NCBI GenBank assembly: GCA_902801165.1
Contig: CADCHI010000024.1
Span: 1 to 57,712, forward strand
DNA length: 57,712 nucleotides
DNA from: an uncultured Eubacteriales bacterium
GTDB taxonomy: Bacteria; Bacillota; Clostridia; Christensenellales; Aristaeellaceae
Reading direction: 5' to 3'
A model generated the notes under the pieces. It was not told where the DNA came from and made no database searches. It saw only the letters and a program-made list of their open reading frames with translations. The translations under genes and the position numbers were made by a program. Position 1 is the first letter of the stretch, and each line of letters begins with the position of its first letter. This document shows, one piece after another, positions 1 to 8,204 of the stretch.

Positions 1-1
1 G

Positions 2-3000
2 AAGCAGAAGGTTTCCGAGCGCTACTACGGCGTGGACGGCGAGCCTGCGCTGTACCGGGAGAACTACAGCGGCATCGACCGGCGGTTCGACGAGAACGGC
101 CGGGTGATCGCGGAGCGCTACTACGATATCACCGGCCAAGTGGGCGCGAACGCCAGCGGCGTGGTGGTGATCGAGCGCCGGTACGACGAAGCGGGTCATG
201 TGACCTGGTACCGCTACCTGGACGCCGAGGGCCAGCCGATGGCGGTGAACAACATCTCGGAGCTGGAGCAGGGCTACGACGCGGCGGGGAACGTGAACCG
301 CGAGGTGGTCTTGGATGGCTCTGGCAACCGCGCGCTGCATCCGGACGGCTGGTGCGAGCACACGAGCGTGTACGACGAGAACAAGCGGAGGGTCTCCGAG
401 CGCTACTACGGCGTGGACGGCGCGCCTGCGCTGTATCGGAACAGCTACAGCGGCATCGACCGGGAGTACGACGAAAACGGCAAGGTGACGCGGGAGACCT
501 ACTACGACATCAACGGCGAGGTCGGTGCAAACGCCAGCGGCATCGTGACCGTGACCCGCGTCTACGACGCTGAGGGCCGGCAGATCCTACAATCCTACCT
601 GGACGCCGAGGGCCAGCCGATGGCGGTGAACGGCGTGTACCAGCTGGAGCAGGGGTACGACGAAGCGGGGAATGTGAACCGCGAAGTGGTGCTGGACGGC
701 GAAGGCAACCGCGCGGTGCACCCGGACGGCTGGTGCGAGCACGACACGGTATACGACGAGAACAAGTGGAAGGTCTCCGAGCGCTACTACGGCGTGGACG
801 GCGCGCCCGCCCTGTTCAAGGAGAACTACAGCGGCATCGACCGCATGTTTGACGCCGAGGGCCGGGTGATTCGCGAGACCTACTACGACATCACCGGCGA
901 GGTCGGCGCGAACGCCAGCGGCGTGGTGATCGCAGAGCGGGAATACGACTTGGCGGGCCATCAGATTCGCCAGACCTGGTTGGACGCCAGCGGCCGGCCG
1001 ATGGAGCTGGACGGCTTCAGCGCCCTGGCGCAGAGCTACGACGACGCCGGAAACCTGACCGGCGAGATCGTCTACAACGCCGCGGGCCAGCGGACGCTGC
1101 ACCCGGATGGCTGGGCTGAGCATACCGCCACCTATGACGCCGCCGGAAGAAAGCTGACCGAGCGCTACTATGGCGTAAACGGCGAGCCCGCGCTGTACCG
1201 AAACAATTACAGCGGCGTGGATCGGCAGTATGATGCCGACGGCAATGTGCTGCGGGAGACCTACTATGACATCACCGGCGGGGTCGGCGCGAACAGCGGC
1301 GGCATAGTGACCGTGGAGCGCCGTTATGACGGCGCGGGCCATGTGACCTGGTATCGCTACCTGGACGCCGAGGACCAGCCGATGGCGGTGAACGGCGTTA
1401 CGGAGATGGAGCAGGGGTACGACGCGGCGGGAAATATCAACCGCGAGGTGGTGCTGGACGGCTCCGGCAATCGTGCGCTGCATCCGGACGGCTGGTGCGA
1501 GCACGTCACGGAGTACGACGAGAACAAGAACAAGACCTCCGAGCGCTACTACGGCGTGGATGGCGAACCGGCCCTGTTCAAGAGCAGCTACAGCGGCGTC
1601 GACCGCCGGTTTGATGGGAGCGGCCACGTGATTCTGGAGCGCTACTACGACGCCAGCGGCGAGGTCGGACCGAACCGGGAGGGCATCATCGCCGCGGCCC
1701 GCGAGTACGACGCGCAGGGCAGGCAGGTGAAGGTGCGCTATCTGGACGCGGACGGCCAGCCGATGGCGGTGAACGGCGTTTACCAGCTGGAGCAGGGCTA
1801 CGATGCGGCGGGGAACATGAACCGCGAGGTGGTGCTGGACGGCGCGGGCAACCGCGCGCTGCACCCGGACGGCTGGTGCGAGCACACCACGACTTACAAC
1901 GAGAAGAAGCAGAAGATCTCCGAACGGTATTACGGCGTCGACGGCGAGCCCGCGCTCTACAGGGGCGACTACAGCGGCGTCGACCGGGAATATGACGAGG
2001 ACGGCCGGGTGATTCGCGAGACCTATTACGACCTCAACGGCGAGATCGGCGCGAACAAGAACGGCGTGATCACGGTGGAGACGGGCTACAACGACGAGGG
2101 CAAGGTGGCCGAGCTGCGCTACTTCGACGCGGCGAACCAGCCGATGGTCCTGCCCTCGATCGGCGCCTGCATCGAGTGCCGCGAGTACGACGAATACGGC
2201 AACGTGTGCCGCACGCAGCTGTTGGACGGCGACCGGAAGCCCATGCGCGGCGCTTCGCGCTGGGCGGCGGCGGAGTACGTCTTCGATGACCAGCGGCACA
2301 AGTTGTCGGAGGCCTATTACAACGAACGGGGCCGCCTCTGCCTGGTGGAGGGCGGCTACGCAAAGATCGTCCGGGAATATGACGAGCTGGGCAACGTGAC
2401 CCTGGAGACCTACTACAATGCCAACGGCGTGCCCGCGGACAACGCAAAGGGCGTGACCACCGTGCGTCGCCAGTATGATGGCGGCAAGGTCGCGGTGTAC
2501 GAGGAGTATCGCAACGCGGCGGGCGAGCTGCGCATCGACGGCACCAACGGCTGCGCCGCCATTTCCCGGGCGCTGGACGACAAGGACCAGGTGCTGCGGG
2601 AGAGCTACTTCGACATTCACGGGAACTCGATGATCAATCCCAAGAAGAAGTACGCCACCCTCACGCGGGACTACGACGAGGCCGGGCATGTGATCTCCGA
2701 AGCCTACTTTGACGAGGACGGCAACCCCATGGAGGTCAACGGCGTGCACCGCACGTCGAAGCGCTACGACAGCGCGGGCAACGTGGTGATGGAGCAGCAG
2801 TACGACCGCGACCAGCAGCAGAAGCTGAACGGCCAGGGCTACGCCACGATCGTTCGGCGCTACGACGAGCAGAGGCGCCTGACCGAGGAGAGCTACTACG
2901 ACGCGGAAGGCGCGCGGGTGGACAGCAAGGCCGGCTACGCGGTGATGCTGGTGGACTACGGTACGAGCAATAAACCCGCCAGCCGCCGCTACTTCGGCGC

Positions 3001-3991
3001 GGACGGCGCGCCGGCGACGACGAAGGGCTATCACCAGATCGTCTACACCTACGACGCCAAGGACAACGTGCTCTCCGAGAGCTACTACGACGCGGAAGGC
3101 ATGCGCGTCTGCTCCGACGACGGCTATGCCGCGGTGGTCAACAGCTACGACGGATACAACCGGGTATTGGACACGTCCTACTTCGATACCGACGGCGGCA
3201 TGATGATGACCAAGAAGGGCTATGCCCGGATCGTGACGCTGCGGGACGACAAGGGCAACGTGGTGCAGGAGACCTACTTCGACGAGGCAAACCAGCCCCT
3301 GACCCTCAAGGACGGCTACGCCGGCATCCGGCGGGTGTTCAACGAGAAGAACAAGGCGATCGAGGAGACCTTCCTGGACGAGGCGGGCAATCCCACGCCG
3401 TCCAAGGGCAGGAAGTACGCCACGATCCGCTATGTCTACAACAGCAGCGGCACAAAGCTGCGGGAGAGCTACTACAACGCCGAGGACAAGCTGATCGTCC
3501 CCAGCCGAGGCGGCTGCGCGGAAAAGGTGTGGGTGTACAACGATGACGGCAAGATGCTGTCCGAACAGTATTTGAACGCCTCCGGCGAGCTGCTGGAGAA
3601 CAATGCGGGCTACGCGGGCATCAACTACTGGTACAGCGACGACTACACGGTGGAGGAGCAGTCCTACATCGGGGCCTCCGGCAGGACGCTGACCGGCTGG
3701 ACCTCCATGGGCTACTGCAAGATCCGCAAGACCTACAAGCTGGGCACCACCCTCCTGCTGAAGGAGGAGTACCTGGACGGCAAGGACCAGCCCACCCGGA
3801 ACCGCTCCTTCGTGTATGGCCGGGTGCTGGAATACGACGACAGGGACCGGCTGATCCGGGAGTACACCTACGGCGAGAACGGCCAGCCCTACAGCGGCAA
3901 TCGAAGGTATTCGATCACCGAATACAGCTATGATGCGACCGGCGCCCGCACGGCGACGCACTACAGTTCCGGCGGCTGGCGCGTGGACTGA
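2..3991 (+). CDS. Giant YD/RHS-like tandem-repeat protein, 3' part (5' end outside window)
   Basis: The reading frame is open from the first bases of the window, so the true start and any signal peptide lie upstream. About 1,329 residues are visible. They consist almost entirely of repeats built on YD-x-x-G-N/H and YY-D-x-x-G units, resembling the YD/RHS-type repeats of secreted or surface proteins. The first ~2.3 kb is a tandem array of a 127-residue unit made of three ~42-residue sub-repeats. Recurrent landmarks are SERYYGVDG, YSGIDR, GEVGAN, YLDAEGQPM and HPDGWCEH. After about residue 760 the repeats become shorter (about 40 residues) and diverged. No catalytic, toxin or sortase motif is seen at the C-terminus, which ends YSSGGWRVD. 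Function is unknown; adhesion or surface display is inference only. The next gene begins 66 bases downstream and encodes a secreted peptidoglycan-binding-domain protein, which fits an envelope context. Confidence 0.8.
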   Translation, partial: KQKVSERYYGVDGEPALYRENYSGIDRRFDENGRVIAERYYDITGQVGANASGVVVIERRYDEAGHVTWYRYLDAEGQPMAVNNISELEQGYDAAGNVNREVVLDGSGNRALHPDGWCEHTSVYDENKRRVSERYYGVDGAPALYRNSYSGIDREYDENGKVTRETYYDINGEVGANASGIVTVTRVYDAEGRQILQSYLDAEGQPMAVNGVYQLEQGYDEAGNVNREVVLDGEGNRAVHPDGWCEHDTVYDENKWKVSERYYGVDGAPALFKENYSGIDRMFDAEGRVIRETYYDITGEVGANASGVVIAEREYDLAGHQIRQTWLDASGRPMELDGFSALAQSYDDAGNLTGEIVYNAAGQRTLHPDGWAEHTATYDAAGRKLTERYYGVNGEPALYRNNYSGVDRQYDADGNVLRETYYDITGGVGANSGGIVTVERRYDGAGHVTWYRYLDAEDQPMAVNGVTEMEQGYDAAGNINREVVLDGSGNRALHPDGWCEHVTEYDENKNKTSERYYGVDGEPALFKSSYSGVDRRFDGSGHVILERYYDASGEVGPNREGIIAAAREYDAQGRQVKVRYLDADGQPMAVNGVYQLEQGYDAAGNMNREVVLDGAGNRALHPDGWCEHTTTYNEKKQKISERYYGVDGEPALYRGDYSGVDREYDEDGRVIRETYYDLNGEIGANKNGVITVETGYNDEGKVAELRYFDAANQPMVLPSIGACIECREYDEYGNVCRTQLLDGDRKPMRGASRWAAAEYVFDDQRHKLSEAYYNERGRLCLVEGGYAKIVREYDELGNVTLETYYNANGVPADNAKGVTTVRRQYDGGKVAVYEEYRNAAGELRIDGTNGCAAISRALDDKDQVLRESYFDIHGNSMINPKKKYATLTRDYDEAGHVISEAYFDEDGNPMEVNGVHRTSKRYDSAGNVVMEQQYDRDQQQKLNGQGYATIVRRYDEQRRLTEESYYDAEGARVDSKAGYAVMLVDYGTSNKPASRRYFGADGAPATTKGYHQIVYTYDAKDNVLSESYYDAEGMRVCSDDGYAAVVNSYDGYNRVLDTSYFDTDGGMMMTKKGYARIVTLRDDKGNVVQETYFDEANQPLTLKDGYAGIRRVFNEKNKAIEETFLDEAGNPTPSKGRKYATIRYVYNSSGTKLRESYYNAEDKLIVPSRGGCAEKVWVYNDDGKMLSEQYLNASGELLENNAGYAGINYWYSDDYTVEEQSYIGASGRTLTGWTSMGYCKIRKTYKLGTTLLLKEEYLDGKDQPTRNRSFVYGRVLEYDDRDRLIREYTYGENGQPYSGNRRYSITEYSYDATGARTATHYSSGGWRVD
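11..2302 (+). repeat. 381-bp in-frame tandem repeat array
   Basis: The codon that opens the SERYYGVDG landmark recurs at 11, 392, 773, 1154, 1535 and 1916, which is five consecutive spacings of exactly 381 bp (127 codons). The next, degenerate copy is at 2303, a spacing of 387. The copies are highly similar at the nucleotide level, which suggests recent duplication or gene conversion. Confidence 0.9.
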
Positions 3992-4057
3992 TCCGCCGGG
4001 GGCGGCCATATCGGGATAGAACAGCGCTCAGGCGCACAGTACAAGGAGGACGGAACG

Positions 4058-5140
4058 ATGAATATGAAGCGGATGATTGCGATGCTCATGGCGCTGGCGA
4101 TGCTGCTGGCGGGGACCTGCGCGCTGGCCATGCCCGTTCGATACACCGACGGCACGGACACCCTGGCCGCCGTCAGCGAGGCGGACGGCGCGGAGGTCAG
4201 CCTCGATGTGCAGCAGTACCAGCTGCTGGGCTACGATGAGAATGGCAACTACCTGATCTTTGCCGACCAGGGCTTCTACGCCGTGGCGCCGGAGGAGCTC
4301 TCCGGCGTGGTGGCGCTGCTGGACGCTGAAGCTACGGCGCAGCTGGGCTCCGTGGAGGGCATGGAGCCGGTCTCGAGGGGCACCAAGAACGATGCCGTGC
4401 AGGCCTTCCAGGCGGCGATGATCGCCATCGGCGCGCTGAACGGCGTGGCGGACGGCAACTTCGGCCCGGGCACGGAGGCCGCGGTGCAGGCCTTCCAGAC
4501 CGCCCAGGGCCTGGAGCCCACCGGCATCGCGGACGGACGCCTGCAGCTGCTGGCCATCTCCATGGCCCAGCCGGCCCAGGAGATCGAGGTTCCCATGTCG
4601 CCCGAGGAGATGTACGCCGCCATCGCGGACCGCACGGACGTGGACATGCAGGTGCTCTACGAGAGCGGCCTGGTGCTGGACTACGACGACATGACGGGCG
4701 TGGGCTTCATCACCGACGGGCAGACGCTGGACTTCGACGTCTCTGGCGATTCCGACCTGGACCGCTACCAGCTGACGGCCCGCTTCGGCCTGCTGGTGAA
4801 GGACCGCGAGGACGGGACCGTGTCCGTCGAGCCCGCCGTGCAGGTCAGCTGCCTGTGCGTGCGCAGGCCCGTGCTGGAGTCGATCATCGTCAAGTCCGGC
4901 ACCAAGCGCGGCACCGCGACGATCGACGACCTGAGCGCGACCCTGGAGGGCGTCAACTCCCTGGAGCAGGGCACCGCCCTGCTGAACGAGGGCATGGTGG
5001 CGGCGCTGGCCGGCGCGGCCGAGGCGGGCGAGTTGAAGCTGAGGTTCAGCGGGCGCTACAACAGCTTCGACGTGCAGGTGAACCGCGAGGCCCTGGCTTC
5101 CCTGTCCAGGATCGGCGACGTGGCGCAGCGCATGCGCTGA
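4058..5140 (+). CDS. Secreted protein with a peptidoglycan-binding (PG_binding_1-like) domain
   Basis: 360 residues. The N-terminus is a clear signal peptide (MNMKRM, a hydrophobic stretch, then an AxA site near residue 24), so the product should be exported. Residues about 100-170 match the PG_binding_1 pattern: a conserved SRGTKNDAV-Q-FQ segment, then G-x-ADG-FG-P-T-AAVQAFQ and a GLEPTGIAD turn. This fold commonly binds cell-wall peptidoglycan and often accompanies hydrolases. The remaining ~190 residues carry no catalytic motif I recognise. The start is supported by an AAGGAGG site just upstream. It lies between the repeat protein and a cytidylate-kinase-like gene, probably co-transcribed with both. 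The cell-wall role is inferred from the domain only. Confidence 0.75.
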   Translation: MNMKRMIAMLMALAMLLAGTCALAMPVRYTDGTDTLAAVSEADGAEVSLDVQQYQLLGYDENGNYLIFADQGFYAVAPEELSGVVALLDAEATAQLGSVEGMEPVSRGTKNDAVQAFQAAMIAIGALNGVADGNFGPGTEAAVQAFQTAQGLEPTGIADGRLQLLAISMAQPAQEIEVPMSPEEMYAAIADRTDVDMQVLYESGLVLDYDDMTGVGFITDGQTLDFDVSGDSDLDRYQLTARFGLLVKDREDGTVSVEPAVQVSCLCVRRPVLESIIVKSGTKRGTATIDDLSATLEGVNSLEQGTALLNEGMVAALAGAAEAGELKLRFSGRYNSFDVQVNREALASLSRIGDVAQRMR

Positions 5141-5154
5141 GGGGGTAAGCATAG

Positions 5155-5733
5155 ATGAGCAATCGTATCATCACCGTCAGCCGCGAATTCGGCAGCGGCG
5201 GCAGGACCATCGGAAGGATGGCGGCGTTGAAGCTGGGCATTCCCTGCTACGATCAGGAGTTGATCGACAAGGTTGCCGCGGAGAGCGGCCTGGTCCGCGA
5301 GTTCGTGGCCGAGCACTCCGAGGACATCCGCGGGGGCTGGTTCGGCTATGCCGGCGCCAGGGACTTCTACGGGCGGTCCATCAACGACACCCTCTATGCC
5401 GCCCAGACAAAGGTGATCCGGGAGCTGGCGGAGAAGGAATCCTGCGTGATCATCGGGCGCTGCTCGGACTACATCCTGCGGGAGGACGACAACGTGCTGA
5501 TGGTGTTCATCCACGCCTCCATGGAGAAGCGGGCCGAGCGCATCGTGCGCCAGTACGGCGAGCGGGACGGCGATCCCTACCAGCGACTGAAGGACAAGGA
5601 TCGCAAGCGCCGGGCCTACTACCAGCTGTACACGGACCGCAAGTGGGGCGCGATGGAGAACTACCAGTTGGCGCTGGACAGCGGCAGCCTGGGCCTCGAA
5701 AAGTGTGCGGAGATCATCGCGAGCCTGTATTGA
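5155..5733 (+). CDS. Cytidylate kinase-like family protein
   Basis: 192 residues. The N-terminus ITVSREFGSGGRTIGR is the P-loop-like segment typical of the cytidylate-kinase-like family, followed by CYDQELID and an IIGRCSDYIL segment. A later R-x-x-Y-Y-x-x-Y-T segment matches the C-terminal part of the family. These short proteins resemble CMP kinase but usually stand apart from the housekeeping cmk, and their true substrate is mostly unassigned. It starts 14 bases after the preceding stop, with a GGGGG-type ribosome site, and is followed closely by a LysR gene. Family assignment is confident; the phosphorylated substrate is not known. Confidence 0.85.
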   Translation: MSNRIITVSREFGSGGRTIGRMAALKLGIPCYDQELIDKVAAESGLVREFVAEHSEDIRGGWFGYAGARDFYGRSINDTLYAAQTKVIRELAEKESCVIIGRCSDYILREDDNVLMVFIHASMEKRAERIVRQYGERDGDPYQRLKDKDRKRRAYYQLYTDRKWGAMENYQLALDSGSLGLEKCAEIIASLY

Positions 5734-5748
5734 TCAGCGAGGGAAGCT

Positions 5749-6636
5749 GTGCAGACGAGTTATTTGAGATACATGGTGGAGATCGAGCGGACGCGCTCCA
5801 TCACCCAGGCGGCGGCCAACCTCTTCCTGAGCCAGCCCAACCTCAGCCGGATCCTCCGCGAGATCGAGGAGCAGCTGGGCTATGCCCTGTTCGAGCGGAC
5901 CAGCCGGGGCGTGCGCCCCACCGAGGAGGGGAACGCCTTCCTGCGGCACGCCCGGCGCATCCTCAGCGAAGTGGAGGCCATCGAGGGTATCAGCGTCGGC
6001 CGGCGCCAGCCGGACCGCTTTCGGATCTGCATGCCCCGGTCCACCAGGATCATGGCGATGACCATCGACTACCTGAACACCCTGCCGCCAGACCGCGCGC
6101 TGGACGCGATGCTGCGGGAATGCCACGTGCGCCGCGCCTTCGACTCCATCGCGGCGGGGGAGGCCGACCTGGCGATCATCCGCTATCGTGCGGAATACCA
6201 GCGTTACTTCGAGGACCAGGCCGCGGAAAACCGGCTGGACTTCGAGCTGCTGAACAGCTACCGCTATCGCATCACCCTGCACCGCGACCATCCGCTGGCC
6301 CGGCGCGAGGAGATCGCGGCGGCTGACCTGGACGCGCTGACCGAGATCATCCACGGGGACACCTTCCGTGCCCACAGCGTTTCCGGCGGGCCGCGCAAGC
6401 GCATCCACTCCGTGGATCGGCACGCGCAGCTGATGCTGGTCTCCCGGGTGCCCGACGCCTTCATGTGGTCCACATCGGTGCTGCCGGAGGACCTGGAGCG
6501 CTGGAACCTGGTGCAGCGAAGCGTGGTGGACAACCGGGTGGACTACTGCAACGCGCTGGTGTCCGTCGCCCCGGAGCAGCTCAACGACATCGAGCGGGGC
6601 TATGCGGCCTTCGTTCGGGAAAGGCACGGGAATTGA
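5749..6636 (+). CDS. LysR family transcriptional regulator
   Basis: 295 residues starting at GTG, with an AGCGAGGGA ribosome site. Residues 1-60 form the LysR winged helix-turn-helix (SITQAAANLFLSQPNLSRILREIEEQ arrangement and the FERTSRGVRPT wing). Residues about 90-290 are the effector-binding domain. It follows the kinase-like gene after 15 bases and ends in a strong hairpin, so it closes the left-hand operon. The next gene (alcohol dehydrogenase) has its own promoter and could be a target, but nothing in the sequence proves this. The effector is unknown. Confidence 0.9.
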   Translation: MQTSYLRYMVEIERTRSITQAAANLFLSQPNLSRILREIEEQLGYALFERTSRGVRPTEEGNAFLRHARRILSEVEAIEGISVGRRQPDRFRICMPRSTRIMAMTIDYLNTLPPDRALDAMLRECHVRRAFDSIAAGEADLAIIRYRAEYQRYFEDQAAENRLDFELLNSYRYRITLHRDHPLARREEIAAADLDALTEIIHGDTFRAHSVSGGPRKRIHSVDRHAQLMLVSRVPDAFMWSTSVLPEDLERWNLVQRSVVDNRVDYCNALVSVAPEQLNDIERGYAAFVRERHGN

Positions 6637-6643
6637 AGGATGT

Positions 6644-6691
6644 GGAGCCTGCCATATCAAATGTGATATGACAGGCTCCGATTTTATATTT
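6644..6691 (+). terminator. Rho-independent terminator after the LysR gene
   Basis: 16-bp arms (GGAGCCTGCCATATCA and its complement) with one mismatch and a 4-base loop, followed by ATTTTATATTT. It ends the operon running from the repeat protein to the LysR gene. Confidence 0.85.
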
Positions 6692-6718
6692 CACAACGCG
6701 CGCCCGTGGTTATATAAT
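6690..6718 (+). promoter_or_regulatory. Promoter of the alcohol dehydrogenase gene
   Basis: TTCACA at 6690-6695, a 17-base spacer and a perfect TATAAT at 6713-6718, about 100 bases before the start codon. The -35 box overlaps the T-tract of the preceding terminator. Confidence 0.8.
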
Positions 6719-6733
6719 AGCTATTGTAAGAAT

Positions 6734-6769
6734 CGGCGCGAAAGCGCCGGCGGTCCGCCTTCGGGCGGG
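6734..6769 (+). other. Two short tetraloop hairpins in the alcohol dehydrogenase leader
   Basis: A 6-bp stem closed by GAAA (6734-6749) is followed 5 bases later by a 5- to 6-bp stem closed by TTCG (6754-6769). GNRA and UNCG are the two most stable RNA tetraloop classes. They lie 50-85 bases upstream of the start codon and do not cover its ribosome site. mRNA stabilisation is a plausible role, by inference. Confidence 0.6.
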
Positions 6770-6820
6770 CGAATTGTGGCTGGCTCAAGCAGCCGCGTTG
6801 ATATTGAGGAGGAATGCATT

Positions 6821-8044
6821 ATGGCACGTTTTACTCTGCCCCGTGACATCTACTTTGGCAAGGGCGCTCTGGAGAACCTGAAGAACCTGAAGGGCAAGAA
6901 GGCCATCATCTGCGTGGGCGGCGGCTCCATGAAGCGCTTCGGCTTCCTGGATCGCGCGAAGCAGTACCTGGAGCAGGCCGGCATGGAGGTCGCGCTGTTC
7001 GAGGGCATCGAGTCCGATCCCTCCGTGGATACCGTCATGAAGGGCGCTGCGGTCATGCAGGACTTCGGGCCCGACTGGATCGTGGCCATCGGCGGCGGCA
7101 GCCCCATCGACGCGGCCAAGGCCATGTGGATCAAGTACGAGTACCCGGAGTGCACCTTCGAGGACATGTGCAAGGTGTTCGGCATCCCCGAGCTGCGCCG
7201 CAAGGCCCACTTCTGCGCGGTGTCCAGCACCAGCGGCACGGCCACCGAGGTGACCGCGTTCTCCATCATCACCGACTACCAGAAGGGCATCAAGTATCCC
7301 ATCGCGGACTTTGAGATCACCCCCGATGTGGCCATCGTCGATCCCGAGCTGGCCGAGACCATGCCCAAGAAGCTGGTGGCCCACACCGGCATGGACGCCA
7401 TGACCCACGCCATCGAGGCCTACGTGTCCACCGCCAACAGCGACTACACCGATCCGCTGGCCATCCACGCCATCGAGATGATCATGAAGGACCTGGTGCC
7501 CTCCTACAACGGCGACATGACTGCCCGCGACCACATGCACGACGCCCAGTGCCTGGCCGGCATGGCGTTCTCCAACGCGCTGCTGGGCATCGTCCACTCC
7601 ATGGCCCACAAGACCGGCGCCATCTTCGCCGACTACGGCGCGCACATCATCCACGGCGCGGCCAACGCCATGTACCTGCCCAAGGTCATCGCGTTCAACG
7701 CCAAGGACGAGACCGCCAAGAAGCGCTACGGCGTGATCGTGGACTACATGGGCATCGCCGACAAGGCCGATTCCGACGATGTGAAGGTCCAGAAGCTCAT
7801 CGCCTTCCTGCGGGGCATGAACGACCAGCTGAACATCCCGCACTGCATCCAGCACTACGGCGCGGACAGCTATCCCTGCGAGCAGGGCTTCGTGCCGGAG
7901 GACGTGTTCCTCCAGCGGCTGCCGGAGATCGCGAAGAACGCCATCGCCGACGCCTGCACCGGCTCCAATCCCCGCCAGCCCAGCCAGGAGGAGATGGAGA
8001 AGCTGCTGAAGTGCTGCTACTACGACACCGAGGTCGATTTCTGA
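6821..8044 (+). CDS. Iron-containing alcohol dehydrogenase
   Basis: 407 residues. I choose the ATG at 6821 because GAGGAGGAAT lies just upstream and MARFTLPRDIYFGKGALE is the usual family N-terminus; the frame is open further upstream but is not needed. Motifs include the NAD(P)-binding GGGSPIDAAKA, AHTGMDAMTHAIEA (metal-ligand Asp/His region) and GIVHSMAHKTGA, followed by ADYGAHIIHGAANAMYLP, which carries the remaining His ligands in a slightly extended loop. The family reduces aldehydes or ketones to alcohols with NAD(P)H in the cytosol and often disposes of fermentation reductant. It is monocistronic, with its own promoter and terminator. The substrate (ethanol, butanol or a diol) cannot be told from sequence. 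Confidence 0.92.
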   Translation: MARFTLPRDIYFGKGALENLKNLKGKKAIICVGGGSMKRFGFLDRAKQYLEQAGMEVALFEGIESDPSVDTVMKGAAVMQDFGPDWIVAIGGGSPIDAAKAMWIKYEYPECTFEDMCKVFGIPELRRKAHFCAVSSTSGTATEVTAFSIITDYQKGIKYPIADFEITPDVAIVDPELAETMPKKLVAHTGMDAMTHAIEAYVSTANSDYTDPLAIHAIEMIMKDLVPSYNGDMTARDHMHDAQCLAGMAFSNALLGIVHSMAHKTGAIFADYGAHIIHGAANAMYLPKVIAFNAKDETAKKRYGVIVDYMGIADKADSDDVKVQKLIAFLRGMNDQLNIPHCIQHYGADSYPCEQGFVPEDVFLQRLPEIAKNAIADACTGSNPRQPSQEEMEKLLKCCYYDTEVDF

Positions 8045-8073
8045 TCGATTTTACCCAAAGCTTATATCGGCTT

Positions 8074-8104
8074 GAGCCCCGACGTGCAATCGGGGCTCTT
8101 TCTG
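8074..8104 (+). terminator. Terminator after the alcohol dehydrogenase gene
   Basis: Perfect 9-bp stem GAGCCCCGA / TCGGGGCTC with a 7-base loop, followed by TTTTCT. Confidence 0.88.
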
Positions 8105-8159
8105 TGCTCTGCATCGGCGGAATAACCTGCATTATGGGCTGGCCTTTAGCGGTATTCTG

Positions 8160-8168
8160 TGTTATAAT
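8160..8168 (+). promoter_or_regulatory. Extended -10 promoter of pyk
   Basis: TGT-TATAAT at 8160-8168 is a consensus extended -10 (TGnTATAAT). No good -35 box lies 16-18 bases upstream. The pyk start codon is 37 bases downstream. Confidence 0.7.
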
Positions 8169-8204
8169 GTTTACAAATCCAATGGAGTACGAGGGGGAGA
8201 TACG

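Noticed and set aside
587-4009. Minus-strand open frame of 1,140 codons opposite the repeat protein
   Set aside because: It mirrors the tandem repeats of the plus-strand gene and has no domain. The plus-strand frame has the coherent YD-type repeats and codon pattern.
6602-6820. N-terminal extension of the alcohol dehydrogenase by 73 codons
   Set aside because: The extension would translate the terminator, promoter and tetraloop leader. The ATG at 6821 has an excellent ribosome site and the family N-terminus.
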